Shown: positions 56,622 through 64,000 of the stretch, one piece after another
Position numbering within the stretch: the first letter of the stretch is position 1
Layout: each line of letters begins with the position of its first letter
NCBI GenBank assembly: GCA_964413365.1
Contig: CAYPRM010000004.1
Span: 4,992 to 68,991 of the forward strand
Length of the DNA: 64,000 bases
Direction: 5' to 3'
Source: RGIG4608 sp964413365
Lineage (GTDB): Bacteria > Bacillota > Clostridia > Oscillospirales > CAG-272
The notes under the pieces: generated by a model
What the model was told of the DNA's origin: nothing
What the model saw: only the letters and a program-made list of their open reading frames with translations
Database searches by the model: none
Made by a program: the position numbers and the translations under genes

Positions 56622-57200
56622 GATCTTGAATTTATTATTGTAAGCATTATGTTCGGCTTCGGGCTTGCGATGGATGCGTTTTCCGTATCCTTGGCGAACG
56701 GAATGAACGAAAAGCGCATGGGAACGGGCAGAATGTGCGAGATCGCGGGCACGTTCGCGTTCTTTCAGGCTCTCATGCCGATGCTCGGCTGGGTTTGCGT
56801 GCACACGCTGCTTGAATTTTTCACGGGATTTTCAAAATTTATTCCCTACATCGCACTTGCACTTCTTGCGTACATCGGTGGCAAGATGATCTACGAGGGT
56901 GTGAAGCGCGACTGCGAGGTCGAGGAATGTGGTGTGGGCTTTTGGGGCTTGATAGTGCAGGGAGTAGCGACCTCGATCGACGCACTCTCCGTCGGGCTTG
57001 ACATTGCGGAGTACGAGCTTGCGGAGGCACTCGTTTCTGCGCTCATAATCGCGGCGGTAACGTTCATCATCTGTCTTGTCGGCGTATATCTCGGCAAGAA
57101 ATTCGGCAACAGGCTCTCCGACAAGGCGAGCATCTTCGGCGGTGTTATACTTATCTGCATTGGCATCTACATATTCATAAAAGGAATACTCGGAATATAG
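56622..57200 (+). CDS. mntP: Manganese efflux pump MntP
   Basis: A 192-residue inner-membrane protein with six helices. Both family repeats carry their acidic motifs: G-L-A-M-D-A-F-S-V-S-L-A-N-G (helix 1) and A-T-S-I-D-A-L-S-V-G-L-D (helix 4). MntP exports Mn2+ to protect from excess. The start at 56622 follows GGAGG. The in-frame region upstream is occupied by the manganese riboswitch, which both fixes the start and supports the substrate. Monocistronic, ending at a bidirectional terminator. Confidence 0.94.
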   Translation, partial: DLEFIIVSIMFGFGLAMDAFSVSLANGMNEKRMGTGRMCEIAGTFAFFQALMPMLGWVCVHTLLEFFTGFSKFIPYIALALLAYIGGKMIYEGVKRDCEVEECGVGFWGLIVQGVATSIDALSVGLDIAEYELAEALVSALIIAAVTFIICLVGVYLGKKFGNRLSDKASIFGGVILICIGIYIFIKGILGI

Positions 57201-57216
57201 AACAGATATAAAATAA

Positions 57217-57243
57217 AAGCCCTTGGAGCACCAAGGGCTTTTG
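57217..57243. terminator. Bidirectional terminator
   Basis: AAAGCCCTTGG/CCAAGGGCTTT around AGCA, between mntP and the convergent membrane protein. Confidence 0.85.
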
Positions 57244-57247
57244 CTAT

Positions 57248-57937
57248 TTACATATTAAAGAGGTCGATCTTTCTTACGACGTAGTTGAGCATTCTGCGCT
57301 GTATATAGGTTGCGTTTTCGTCAAGGAAGGCAGCCGCCTCGCCAACGCAATCCTCGCCCGTCAGGCGGTACATATTGAGTGCTCTTGCGAGCTCCTCGTC
57401 GCCGTTCTGCACAAGACATTCCTGCACGTCCGCGAAGTCCGCATCGGGCAGGTCGAAAAACATCTTCCACGCCTTCTTGGAGTGGTGGAGCTGGAGGTCG
57501 GAGAGCATTTTATATGCCACGAGCACCTTGAACGCTCCCTCCTCGCCAAAGACCTCATCCCCACGGGAGAGCGCCTGCTCCTTCCAAAGAGCAACGGGTG
57601 AGCCGAAGGTATCAATGACGAATTTGCTCATCTGCTTATCGACGATCTCGAAAGTGAGAGCCTCGGGGGCGATACCGCGCTTTTTGCCGTTAGCATTGAG
57701 GAAATAGTTGAGAGGTCTTTTCTTGCCCTTTGAGGCTGCGACCTTGAAGGTATCGATATATGCAAGGTACGCGACCATTCCGCCGAGCACGACAAAGAGT
57801 GCGGCGACGATGACGAGAATGATCCTTGTGTACTGCTCCTTCATAACGAAGGAGAACGCTCCGCAGAGCACGGCGAGCGCAAGGCACGCAACGGCTCCCA
57901 CCCACAAAAGTATATTTACGGTCTTATTTTTATTCAT
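57248..57937 (-). CDS. Membrane protein of unknown function with two N-terminal helices
   Basis: 229 residues. Two hydrophobic helices (~8-28 and ~38-60) form a hairpin, followed by a ~165-residue, mostly helical, charged cytoplasmic domain with K-G-K-K-R-P-L-N-Y-F near its start and M-L-N-Y-V-V-R-K-I-D-L-F-N-M at the end. I do not recognise the family. GAAGGAGA precedes the ATG. It is a single gene between mntP (convergent) and comEC. Confidence 0.7.
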   Translation of the reverse strand: MNKNKTVNILLWVGAVACLALAVLCGAFSFVMKEQYTRIILVIVAALFVVLGGMVAYLAYIDTFKVAASKGKKRPLNYFLNANGKKRGIAPEALTFEIVDKQMSKFVIDTFGSPVALWKEQALSRGDEVFGEEGAFKVLVAYKMLSDLQLHHSKKAWKMFFDLPDADFADVQECLVQNGDEELARALNMYRLTGEDCVGEAAAFLDENATYIQRRMLNYVVRKIDLFNM

Positions 57938-58025
57938 AATGCATCTCCTTCGGATATGTTATCGTTATTTTTTTTATTTTAACACAAAGGTGAGAAATTT
58001 TCAATAGCAATTCGGGATTTTTTTG

Positions 58026-60320
58026 TCATTTGAGGTCATATTTTTTGTATTCGGTGGAGAAATAGATCTCGTATCCCTCGCCGCCGCTCTCGAAGTCGGA
58101 AAGCTCCATTATATCAAAGTCGGAGAAGTGGACCTCGCATCCCTCGGGAATGAGCGGAAAAACGGAATAGCTCTCCCTCGGTGCGCGTCCGTCAGAGCCG
58201 AAGATCACGACGTCGCTGTCCTTCAGGTGCTCTGCGAGCCTTCCCGACGCCTCAAGGTGCGTGCCGAAGGTGGGACGCTCGACAAGGGTAAGCTTGCTCT
58301 CGCCAAAGGAAAAGCTGACAGCGACGCTCGGGTGGGAATATCCCGATCCATAGGCTCTGTCGCTCACAAGGAGCTTGCCGCCGAGGAGGTCGAGATCCTC
58401 GCCTGCGGAAAAGAGGTATGTATCAACATCCATTTCGTCAAGTATGCGGAGGATGCTCCTCATAACGGTCAGCTCTGCATCGTTTTGGGGCAGGGGAAGG
58501 TAGATCCTGCCGATCCTGTAATTTGAGCAGAGCCTGCCGAGCGTTACTGCGTGGTACGAATGATAATGCGTGAGCACGATGCCGTCCACCTCGGTAAAGC
58601 AGTTGTGTGAGATGAGCTCCATCGCATCGTAGAGCGAATCTCCCCTGCCGTTTGATGCGTCGCAGATATAGATCTCGTTTGCCGTTGAGAGGACGAGCGC
58701 ATCCCCTGCGATATATTCCGCCCTCGCGCTGTCCGCACGCATGATGTGCATGGAGATGGCACTTATCGGAAGCAGCACGGCAAAGCATATACAGGGTATT
58801 GCGAGCTTCCACAGTCTCTCAAGTCTCACACCGAAGAGAATGAGCGAGGACAGCGTGAGCAGGACGGTGGAAATGGGGATCAGGGGATAATTCAGAGAGA
58901 TGACGATGCCGCCGAGGTCGGAGATGAATGAGCATATCCCCATCATTATCGATCCGACGGCGCTTGTGATCACAACGGTAAAGTGCAAAATAAGGCTTGA
59001 GCCGAGTGCGCGCAAGATGAGGGAGATGATGGCAAGGATCATAAAGCACTCGCAGACAGCGCCCATAAAGATATTGCTTATGAAGGTTGCAAGGCTAAGC
59101 TCACCGAAAAAGTAGCTTACTATCGGTAGCGTGCAGACCGTTACGCAGAGAGAGGTAAGAAGTGCGCTAAGGAGCTTTGAGAGTACACCTGCGAGCAATG
59201 ACGCGAGAGTGCCGCACTTGGGCATCTTCACCGACTGAGAGATCCTGCCTGCGATCATAACGGACACTATAACTCCGAAGGTGGAGGCGAAGGAGAGCAT
59301 CAGACCGATGTCGTAGACCGCACTCGGTGTTATGAACACGATCACCGACACCGCAAGAAAGAGCGAGGTCATCGAGTCGCCCCTGCGCCCGAGCAGGTAT
59401 GCGATATAGACCGCCCAGAGCATCAGCATCGCACGGCAGGCGGAGAGCAGGAAGCCCGTGAGCGCCACGTAGAATATTGAACAGAGGGCGAGGAGCACTA
59501 TTCTTATCTTCCTTGGCACGAGCAGCTTTTTCAGAAGAAATCCGAGCGCTCCGACGAGTATCGCGACGTGCATTCCGCTCAGCGCGAGCATATGGTACAC
59601 TCCGGCACGCCTGAAATCACGCAGAACGCTCTCGCCGAGCAGGTCTCGGTTTCCGAGCAGTAATGCACTTGCGAGAGAGCCGTAGCGTGTTCCCAATTTT
59701 GCACGGAGAATGCCGGAGAGGCGTGAATTCAATGAGGATAGCACAAGGCTGATCCGATAACCGCCGTCGTACTGCTCTATACAGTCCGAGGATGGCACGG
59801 TCGCCACGAGCGGACAGCCGAGGCCTTCATAGGCTCGTCCCTCATCTCCGCTCCAATGCTCGGAGAAGGGAACGAGCGTTGCACGGAGGGAAACAAAATC
59901 TCCCCTTGCAAATCCTCCCTCCGCCTCGCACGTGGCGATGATGTCAAATGAGGCGCTCTCCCCGTCCACGCTCTCGACGTGCACCGTAGCCTCCGAGAGA
60001 TACTCCGTCCGACCGAGCACCTCCGTAACATACCCTTTGACCACGTGCTCGCCGCTGTACCTTTTGCAGATCTCAGCCTCGTTCAGTGTGTAGAGGGATG
60101 CGCGCACCGTTCCGAGCAGAGCCGCACAGAGAAGGAGCAGGAGAAGGGTGCGAAAATTCGCATTTCTTGCCCTCGAGCGTCCGAAAATGACGTATATTAC
60201 ACCCAAAATCGCCGCGAAGAGAATAAAAAATATAAAATTTATTTCTTTTGCGTAAATTGCCGAAAACGTAATAAATACAAGGGAAATCGGCACAAAAAAG
60301 CGTCCTTTGAAGCCGTTCAC
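58026..60320 (-). CDS. comEC: ComEC/Rec2-family DNA uptake channel
   Basis: About 764 residues starting at a GTG six bases behind AGGAGGG. It has N-terminal membrane segments, an OB-like outer domain (~90-200), then the competence domain with G-V-Y-H-M-L-A-L-S-G-M-H-V-A-I-L and ~8 helices (~240-510), and a C-terminal metallo-beta-lactamase-like domain. ComEC passes single-stranded DNA through the membrane during transformation. In the lactamase part the metal motif reads H-Y-H-S-Y-H rather than H-x-H-x-D-H, so nuclease activity is doubtful. comEA is not nearby. Confidence 0.9.
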   Translation of the reverse strand: MNGFKGRFFVPISLVFITFSAIYAKEINFIFFILFAAILGVIYVIFGRSRARNANFRTLLLLLLCAALLGTVRASLYTLNEAEICKRYSGEHVVKGYVTEVLGRTEYLSEATVHVESVDGESASFDIIATCEAEGGFARGDFVSLRATLVPFSEHWSGDEGRAYEGLGCPLVATVPSSDCIEQYDGGYRISLVLSSLNSRLSGILRAKLGTRYGSLASALLLGNRDLLGESVLRDFRRAGVYHMLALSGMHVAILVGALGFLLKKLLVPRKIRIVLLALCSIFYVALTGFLLSACRAMLMLWAVYIAYLLGRRGDSMTSLFLAVSVIVFITPSAVYDIGLMLSFASTFGVIVSVMIAGRISQSVKMPKCGTLASLLAGVLSKLLSALLTSLCVTVCTLPIVSYFFGELSLATFISNIFMGAVCECFMILAIISLILRALGSSLILHFTVVITSAVGSIMMGICSFISDLGGIVISLNYPLIPISTVLLTLSSLILFGVRLERLWKLAIPCICFAVLLPISAISMHIMRADSARAEYIAGDALVLSTANEIYICDASNGRGDSLYDAMELISHNCFTEVDGIVLTHYHSYHAVTLGRLCSNYRIGRIYLPLPQNDAELTVMRSILRILDEMDVDTYLFSAGEDLDLLGGKLLVSDRAYGSGYSHPSVAVSFSFGESKLTLVERPTFGTHLEASGRLAEHLKDSDVVIFGSDGRAPRESYSVFPLIPEGCEVHFSDFDIMELSDFESGGEGYEIYFSTEYKKYDLK

Positions 60321-60354
60321 GAGCCCCTCCTGCGAAAAAAATTTGAAAATATCG

Positions 60355-60383
60355 TTGACAAATATCAAAAAACTGTGTATAAT
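60355..60383 (+). promoter_or_regulatory. Promoter of acpP
   Basis: TTGACA, 17 bases, TATAAT. A consensus promoter back to back with comEC. Confidence 0.85.
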
Positions 60384-60474
60384 ACGATAGAATGGGGTGG
60401 AAAACCATGCACTTTTACATATTGTGATCTTGCCCCTCTTATATTACGATTATAACAGCTTTAAGGAGATTACT

Positions 60475-60696
60475 ATGTTTGAAAAGGTAAAACAAATTCT
60501 GGTTGACGAGCTTCAGGTCGAGGAGGATCTTATCACTCTTGACGCAGAGCTTACTAATGATCTCGGTATCAATTCCATCGAGCTTGCAGACCTCGTTATG
60601 ATCTGTGAGGATAAGTTTGACATTGAGATCAACGATGATAACATCGGTCAGTTCGTTACGATCCGTGATATCGTAAACTATCTCGAAACACTTTAA
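60475..60696 (+). CDS. acpP: Acyl carrier protein
   Basis: A 73-residue acidic four-helix protein that carries growing acyl chains on phosphopantetheine. The attachment serine is Ser34 in L-G-I-N-S-I-E-L; the usual Asp before it is Asn here, a variant seen in some clostridial ACPs. AAGGAG precedes the ATG; the frame is open ~26 codons upstream but without a start site. Other fatty-acid genes are not nearby, so it may serve either fatty-acid synthesis or another acyl pathway. Confidence 0.92.
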   Translation: MFEKVKQILVDELQVEEDLITLDAELTNDLGINSIELADLVMICEDKFDIEINDDNIGQFVTIRDIVNYLETL

Positions 60697-60718
60697 TTAA
60701 AAAGCTAAAACTAAAAAT

Positions 60719-60748
60719 AAAACGGTCTGTGCTGCAGACCGTTTTATT
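60719..60748. terminator. Bidirectional terminator
   Basis: AAAACGGTCTG/CAGACCGTTTT with a TGCTG loop and a T-rich tail, between acpP and tadA. Confidence 0.85.
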
Positions 60749-61208
60749 TTTTGGAATTACGTCTGCGCTCACAGAAGAAGCCGCTCATCAGCTCGCGGCT
60801 CTCGTCGGCACAGAGACCGACGCTTGCACTTATGCGGTAGAGCAGGGGGTAGGAGTTGAGGTCGAGCACGCTTCCGAGCGAGCCGGATCTCGGATCTGCG
60901 AGTGCGTAGTGAACCGCTCCTATACGTGCGTTGAGCAGAGCACCTGCGCACATCGGGCAGGGCTCGAGCGTAACGTACATCTCGCAGTCGGAGAGCCGCC
61001 ATCTGCCGAGTGTCGCACAGGCGCGCTCGATCGCAAGCACCTCTGCGTGCGAGGTCGCGGAGTGCGATATCTCCCTCTCGTTGTACGCCTCGGCTATTAT
61101 CTCACCATCCCTTACTATCACAGCCCCCACGGGTACGTCCCCCGCCTTGGCGGCGATACGGGCGAGCTCGAGGGCTCTTTTCATATAAATTTCACGATCC
61201 TTATTCAT
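60744..61208 (-). CDS. tadA: tRNA-specific adenosine deaminase
   Basis: Converts the wobble adenosine (A34) of tRNA-Arg(ACG) to inosine. The 154-residue zinc deaminase has the catalytic H-A-E (S-H-A-E-V-L-A-I-E) and P-C-P-M-C (L-E-P-C-P-M-C-A-G-A). The family's A-L-x-N-A-R-I-G-x-V-x-Y-A follows, and a C-terminal S-R-E-L-M-S-G-F-F is present. It begins four bases after the CPBP protease stop with no clear ribosome site, implying translational coupling in an alr-CPBP-tadA operon. Confidence 0.95.
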   Translation of the reverse strand: MNKDREIYMKRALELARIAAKAGDVPVGAVIVRDGEIIAEAYNEREISHSATSHAEVLAIERACATLGRWRLSDCEMYVTLEPCPMCAGALLNARIGAVHYALADPRSGSLGSVLDLNSYPLLYRISASVGLCADESRELMSGFFCERRRNSKK

Positions 61209-61212
61209 AGCG

Positions 61213-62214
61213 TTACATCAATATGAAGCTCAAAGCGAAATAGTACACCATCACAATGACGGAGTATGCGACGAATATTATCATCATCGGGGTAAAGAAG
61301 CCCGATACGCGGTCGGCTCTCGGCAGAAGTGCGACGGGCTCGCCGTTCTCGTCGGGCTTCATCACCGTCGGAGTGAACACTCTGCCACGCCTTGCGATAT
61401 AGATAAGAAACGCGACAAGGGATACCGCGCTGAACACCCAGATAAAGAGATCCGAGTCGTTCGATAATGAATTGTAATCCGATACCGAGCCGCGTGCGTA
61501 CACTATTTCAAGTGCGGCGCTCAGACCGTTGTTTATGAAGTGAAGGAGTATCGGGAAGATGATATTCTCCGTTTCAACATAGATCCACGCGAGCATCACG
61601 CCTGCTACAAACGTGTAGAGCAGCTGCTCGGCGTTGGTGTGCATCAGCGAGAAGAGAAGGGCACTTACGAATATTGCCGTTCCCCTGCCGTAGGTCTTGA
61701 GGGAGCGGCAGACCGTCCATCTGAAAAGAAGCTCCTCGACGACGGCGGGAATGACTGCGATGTAGATGAAGTATGCTATCGCCTTCGGGGTGGTGCTGAG
61801 GTCTGCGTCCCAGAAATATTGCTGTGTGAACTCCGAGTAGTCGGAGAAGGCGTTGATGATAATGTGATTGAGATTTGCGGCGAGCACCGTGGCACCAAGC
61901 CCTGCACCAATGGCAAAGGGTATCATGTGCTTCGGAAGCCTCTCCGTACGCTCGGGCGTATAGATCTCGGGCTCGGCTGTGCTGCTCATCAGGTTGAATA
62001 CCACGATGGGCACGCAAAAGCCCAGAACGTACACCACACATTCGAAGAATACAAAGATCAGATCGACCGTATCGTTATCGAGAAAGCTCTTGACCGCGCC
62101 CTCTATCACCGAAAGGGCGGAGGACAAAACGGAGAGCAGAGCCTGATTGACAAGAAGCGACACCGCTATGCGCGTGATGAGGCTTGAATATATTTTCTTG
62201 CTTTGTGTTTTCAT
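61213..62214 (-). CDS. CPBP-family intramembrane metalloprotease
   Basis: 333 residues with about eight membrane helices. The CPBP (Abi/CAAX protease-like) motifs are in order: E-E-L-L-F-R (catalytic glutamates and arginine, ~175), F-S-L-M-H (~210) and L-H-F-I-N-N (~250). Known relatives are type II CAAX prenyl proteases or bacteriocin-immunity proteins; the substrate here is unknown. It lies 12 bases after alr and four bases before tadA. Confidence 0.88.
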   Translation of the reverse strand: MKTQSKKIYSSLITRIAVSLLVNQALLSVLSSALSVIEGAVKSFLDNDTVDLIFVFFECVVYVLGFCVPIVVFNLMSSTAEPEIYTPERTERLPKHMIPFAIGAGLGATVLAANLNHIIINAFSDYSEFTQQYFWDADLSTTPKAIAYFIYIAVIPAVVEELLFRWTVCRSLKTYGRGTAIFVSALLFSLMHTNAEQLLYTFVAGVMLAWIYVETENIIFPILLHFINNGLSAALEIVYARGSVSDYNSLSNDSDLFIWVFSAVSLVAFLIYIARRGRVFTPTVMKPDENGEPVALLPRADRVSGFFTPMMIIFVAYSVIVMVYYFALSFILM

Positions 62215-62226
62215 TTTTTTATCTTG

Positions 62227-63474
62227 TTACTCCGATATTTCGTATGAAATTATGCTATCCTTGACGTGGACTATCCTGCCGCCGCTCAGATAGAACCGCG
62301 GCACGCGCTCGCCTATGGCGCAAACAAGCTCATAGCCTATCGTGTGATTATTGCGTGCAAGCTCGGAAACATCTATGCGCTCGTCGCCGTCCGAGCCTAT
62401 AACCGTAACGTAATCGCCCTCGCTGACGTCGCAAACGTCGCTGACATCGAGCATGAGCTGATCCATACAGACTCTGCCGACGATGCCTACACGCCTGCCC
62501 CTGACGAGCATTTGCGTGCCGCTCTCGGCGTTCGAGCGCCAGAAGCCGTCAGCATAGCCCACGGGGACTGTTGCAATAAGCCTTTTTGACGGTGCTCTGT
62601 ACGTGCAGCCGTAGCTTACCGTGTCGCCCTCGTCTATTTCCTTGACCATGGAGATGACCGCGCGAAGGCTCATAACGGGGATCAGACCTGCGGAATTTCT
62701 TATCTTGTCGGACGGGGAGATTCCGTAGAGTACGACACCTGCACGCACCATATCGAGGCAATACTCGGGGTAGTCAAGGGATGCGGCACTGTTCGCACAA
62801 TGGCGAAGCTCAAAGGTTATCCCACGCTCCGCAAGTGCATCGACGGTGGAGATGAAGCGTCCGTATTGCAGACGGGTGAAGCTCTCGCCGTCCTCGCCCT
62901 CGTCGGCAAGTGCAAAATGCGTGAAGATGCCCTCGGGAATAAGCCCCGGGAGTCCGCAAGCCTCTGCAAGAGAGGGAAGCACCGTCTCCGTGCCGTGGGT
63001 GCAGTCGAAGCCGATGCGCCCCATGCCCGTGTCTAATTTTATGTGCATCTTGACCGATACACCGTGCGATACGGCACTCTGCGAGAGCTCGCGCGCGTAG
63101 CTCGGTGAGAAAACGGTCTGCGAAATGTTGTTTTCGGCAAGGATCGCCGCGCAGGAAACGGGCGTGTAGCCGAGAATGAGAATGGGAGTGGAAATGCCGC
63201 CGTCACGCAGCTGCATAGCCTCCTCAATATTGGAAACGGCGAAGAAATCCGCGCCGAGACGCTCATAGAGGCGCGAGAGGTAGACCGCACCGTGCCCGTA
63301 GGCGTTCGCCTTGACGACACAGCAGAGCTTTACACCGCTCGGTAGTCCGTTGCGGATCACGTGGAAATTGCTTTCCGCCGCGTCGAGGTCGATCTCCGCC
63401 CAGAATCTTTTTCTCTTGGATATGTAATTATCTTCCAGACCGATCGCCCCCCAAAAATCATCATTAATTTGCAT
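62227..63474 (-). CDS. alr: Alanine racemase
   Basis: PLP enzyme that makes D-alanine for peptidoglycan. About 415 residues. The PLP lysine is in V-V-K-A-N-A-Y-G-H-G-A near residue 55, the other-face tyrosine is in S-Y-G-C-T-Y, and the R-V-C-M-D-Q-L-M-L-D segment is present. An ~25-residue N-terminal extension precedes the usual start of the barrel (R-F-W-A-E-I-D-L-D). The start at 63474 is preferred over one four codons upstream, which directly touches a GGGGGT ribosome site. First gene of alr-CPBP-tadA. Confidence 0.93.
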   Translation of the reverse strand: MQINDDFWGAIGLEDNYISKRKRFWAEIDLDAAESNFHVIRNGLPSGVKLCCVVKANAYGHGAVYLSRLYERLGADFFAVSNIEEAMQLRDGGISTPILILGYTPVSCAAILAENNISQTVFSPSYARELSQSAVSHGVSVKMHIKLDTGMGRIGFDCTHGTETVLPSLAEACGLPGLIPEGIFTHFALADEGEDGESFTRLQYGRFISTVDALAERGITFELRHCANSAASLDYPEYCLDMVRAGVVLYGISPSDKIRNSAGLIPVMSLRAVISMVKEIDEGDTVSYGCTYRAPSKRLIATVPVGYADGFWRSNAESGTQMLVRGRRVGIVGRVCMDQLMLDVSDVCDVSEGDYVTVIGSDGDERIDVSELARNNHTIGYELVCAIGERVPRFYLSGGRIVHVKDSIISYEISE

Positions 63475-63486
63475 ATATTTTATCAT

Positions 63487-64000
63487 ACCCCCACAAAAAA
63501 ATCAATCCCCCAAGCGAAAATATATTAAAAATATATTCGATAATGAAGAAATTGGTGAGGGGGCGAGGTGGTTGGGGGTGGCGGTGAAAAGGCGCGGCGG
63601 TGGCTTTCCCACCACACGCACCTAAACCTGCGAAATTTTCGCGACCGTTCCCCCGTGAGCGACTGCGCGCAGGGGTTTAGTAACACGCCGACTGTTTTAT
63701 TATAATCGGGCGGTTGGGTACGCACCGCACGAAGCCCGTGTCGCTGAAACGGACGCTCAACAGAGCCTCCCTCCGAGAGGGAGGGGGACCGCGAAGCGGT
63801 GGAAGGAGCCTGCGAGACTGAAAAATCTGCACTTTTTCCATACAAATGCAAACTTTTTAATACCGCGCTCTCCTTCAGTCGCTCCGCGACAGCTTCCTCC
63901 CGGAGGAAGCCAAATGTTGCCTGCGGCAAATGAGGCACGCACTTCGTGCTAATGATGTTGCTTCGCAATGATGTTGTGGCTACGCCACAAATGGGTAGGG
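63487..64000. repeat. Noncoding region of dispersed palindromic repeats
   Basis: About 510 bases without a supported gene. It contains CCTCCCTCCGAGAGGGAGG (63768-63786), CCGCGAAGCGG, GTCGCTCCGCGAC, CTTCCTCCCGGAGGAAG and GTGGCTACGCCAC: a cluster of short perfect hairpins. Near 63938-63962 lies the gctaatgatgttgcttcgc string that recurs inverted near position 234-254. This mosaic is typical of repeats scattered through gut clostridial genomes. It continues beyond the window edge. Confidence 0.65.

Noticed and set aside
63477..63506. Promoter TTGATT-17-TAAAAT just upstream of alr
   Set aside because: The implied RNA start would fall at or after the only plausible alr start codon, so the match is probably accidental.
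63525..63968. 147-residue minus-strand frame at the right edge
   Set aside because: It consists of translated palindromic repeats, with no ribosome site and no protein-like pattern.

Overview
The window reads as chromosome of a spore-forming, Gram-positive anaerobe of the class Clostridia (Bacillota), roughly 50-55 % GC. Three observations point there. SpoIVA and a SipL-type DUF3794/LysM protein are both encoded. IspH is fused to a ribosomal-protein-S1-like RNA-binding half, an arrangement known from Clostridia. Gene order and content (cmk-plsC-ispH/S1, yajC with a small membrane protein, GTP-type PEP carboxykinase, DUF4330 proteins) are also typical. I cannot name the genus. Most genes follow strong Shine-Dalgarno sequences, and most sigma-A promoters have a 17-bp spacer.

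Layout. 0-10.5 kb: end of a membrane protein (perhaps PgsA), trpS, a ThyX-like protein, pgeF, tRNA-Thr, murE, a YhiN-type flavoprotein, then cmk, plsC and the ispH-S1 fusion, and a DUF436 protein. 10.5-17.4 kb: pgk-tpiA, rbfA-nrnA, metG-tatD. 17.7-26.3 kb: DUF1385 protein, SPFH protein, TIGR04086-like protein and yajC, rimM-trmD, an O-antigen-ligase-like protein with two DUF4330 proteins, a YwaF-like protein. 26.5-31.4 kb: HPr, uvrC-rsmD-coaD, spoIVA. 31.5-36.2 kb: COG2509 flavoprotein, YczE-like membrane protein, a divergent enolase, L28, a DUF6873-like protein. 36.2-39.2 kb: iron uptake operon feoA-feoB-Cys-rich peptide-HMA protein, with two near-identical palindromic operators. 39.6-44.4 kb: pckG, lexA with its own palindrome, tRNA-Leu, a TGS-uridine kinase. 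44.7-55.5 kb: sipL, then an accessory cell-surface region (lipoproteins, a TpLRR protein, a 948-residue beta-helix/InlB-like protein, a decayed paralogue, GtrA). 55.7-63.5 kb: tRNA-Ser, a DUF4143 fragment, mntP behind a yybP-ykoY manganese riboswitch, comEC, acpP, and alr-CPBP protease-tadA. Hairpin-rich short repeats lie at both window edges and near 42.5 kb.

The core genes are ordinary housekeeping: translation, lower glycolysis, envelope synthesis, repair and metal homeostasis. The least expected material is (i) a compact transcription unit at about 53.97-54.16 kb with its own promoter and terminator, probably a structured non-coding RNA or riboswitch-like leader that I cannot assign, directly upstream of the surface-protein operon; (ii) a shared, unnamed W-x2-M-x-F-x-Y module in consecutive secreted proteins of that operon, with a decayed copy of its distal half; (iii) an internal Shine-Dalgarno and ATG at the junction of the ispH-S1 fusion; and (iv) a perfect 15-bp inverted repeat that places the spoIVA start codon in a potential stem. 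No insertion sequence, prophage or CRISPR array was found.
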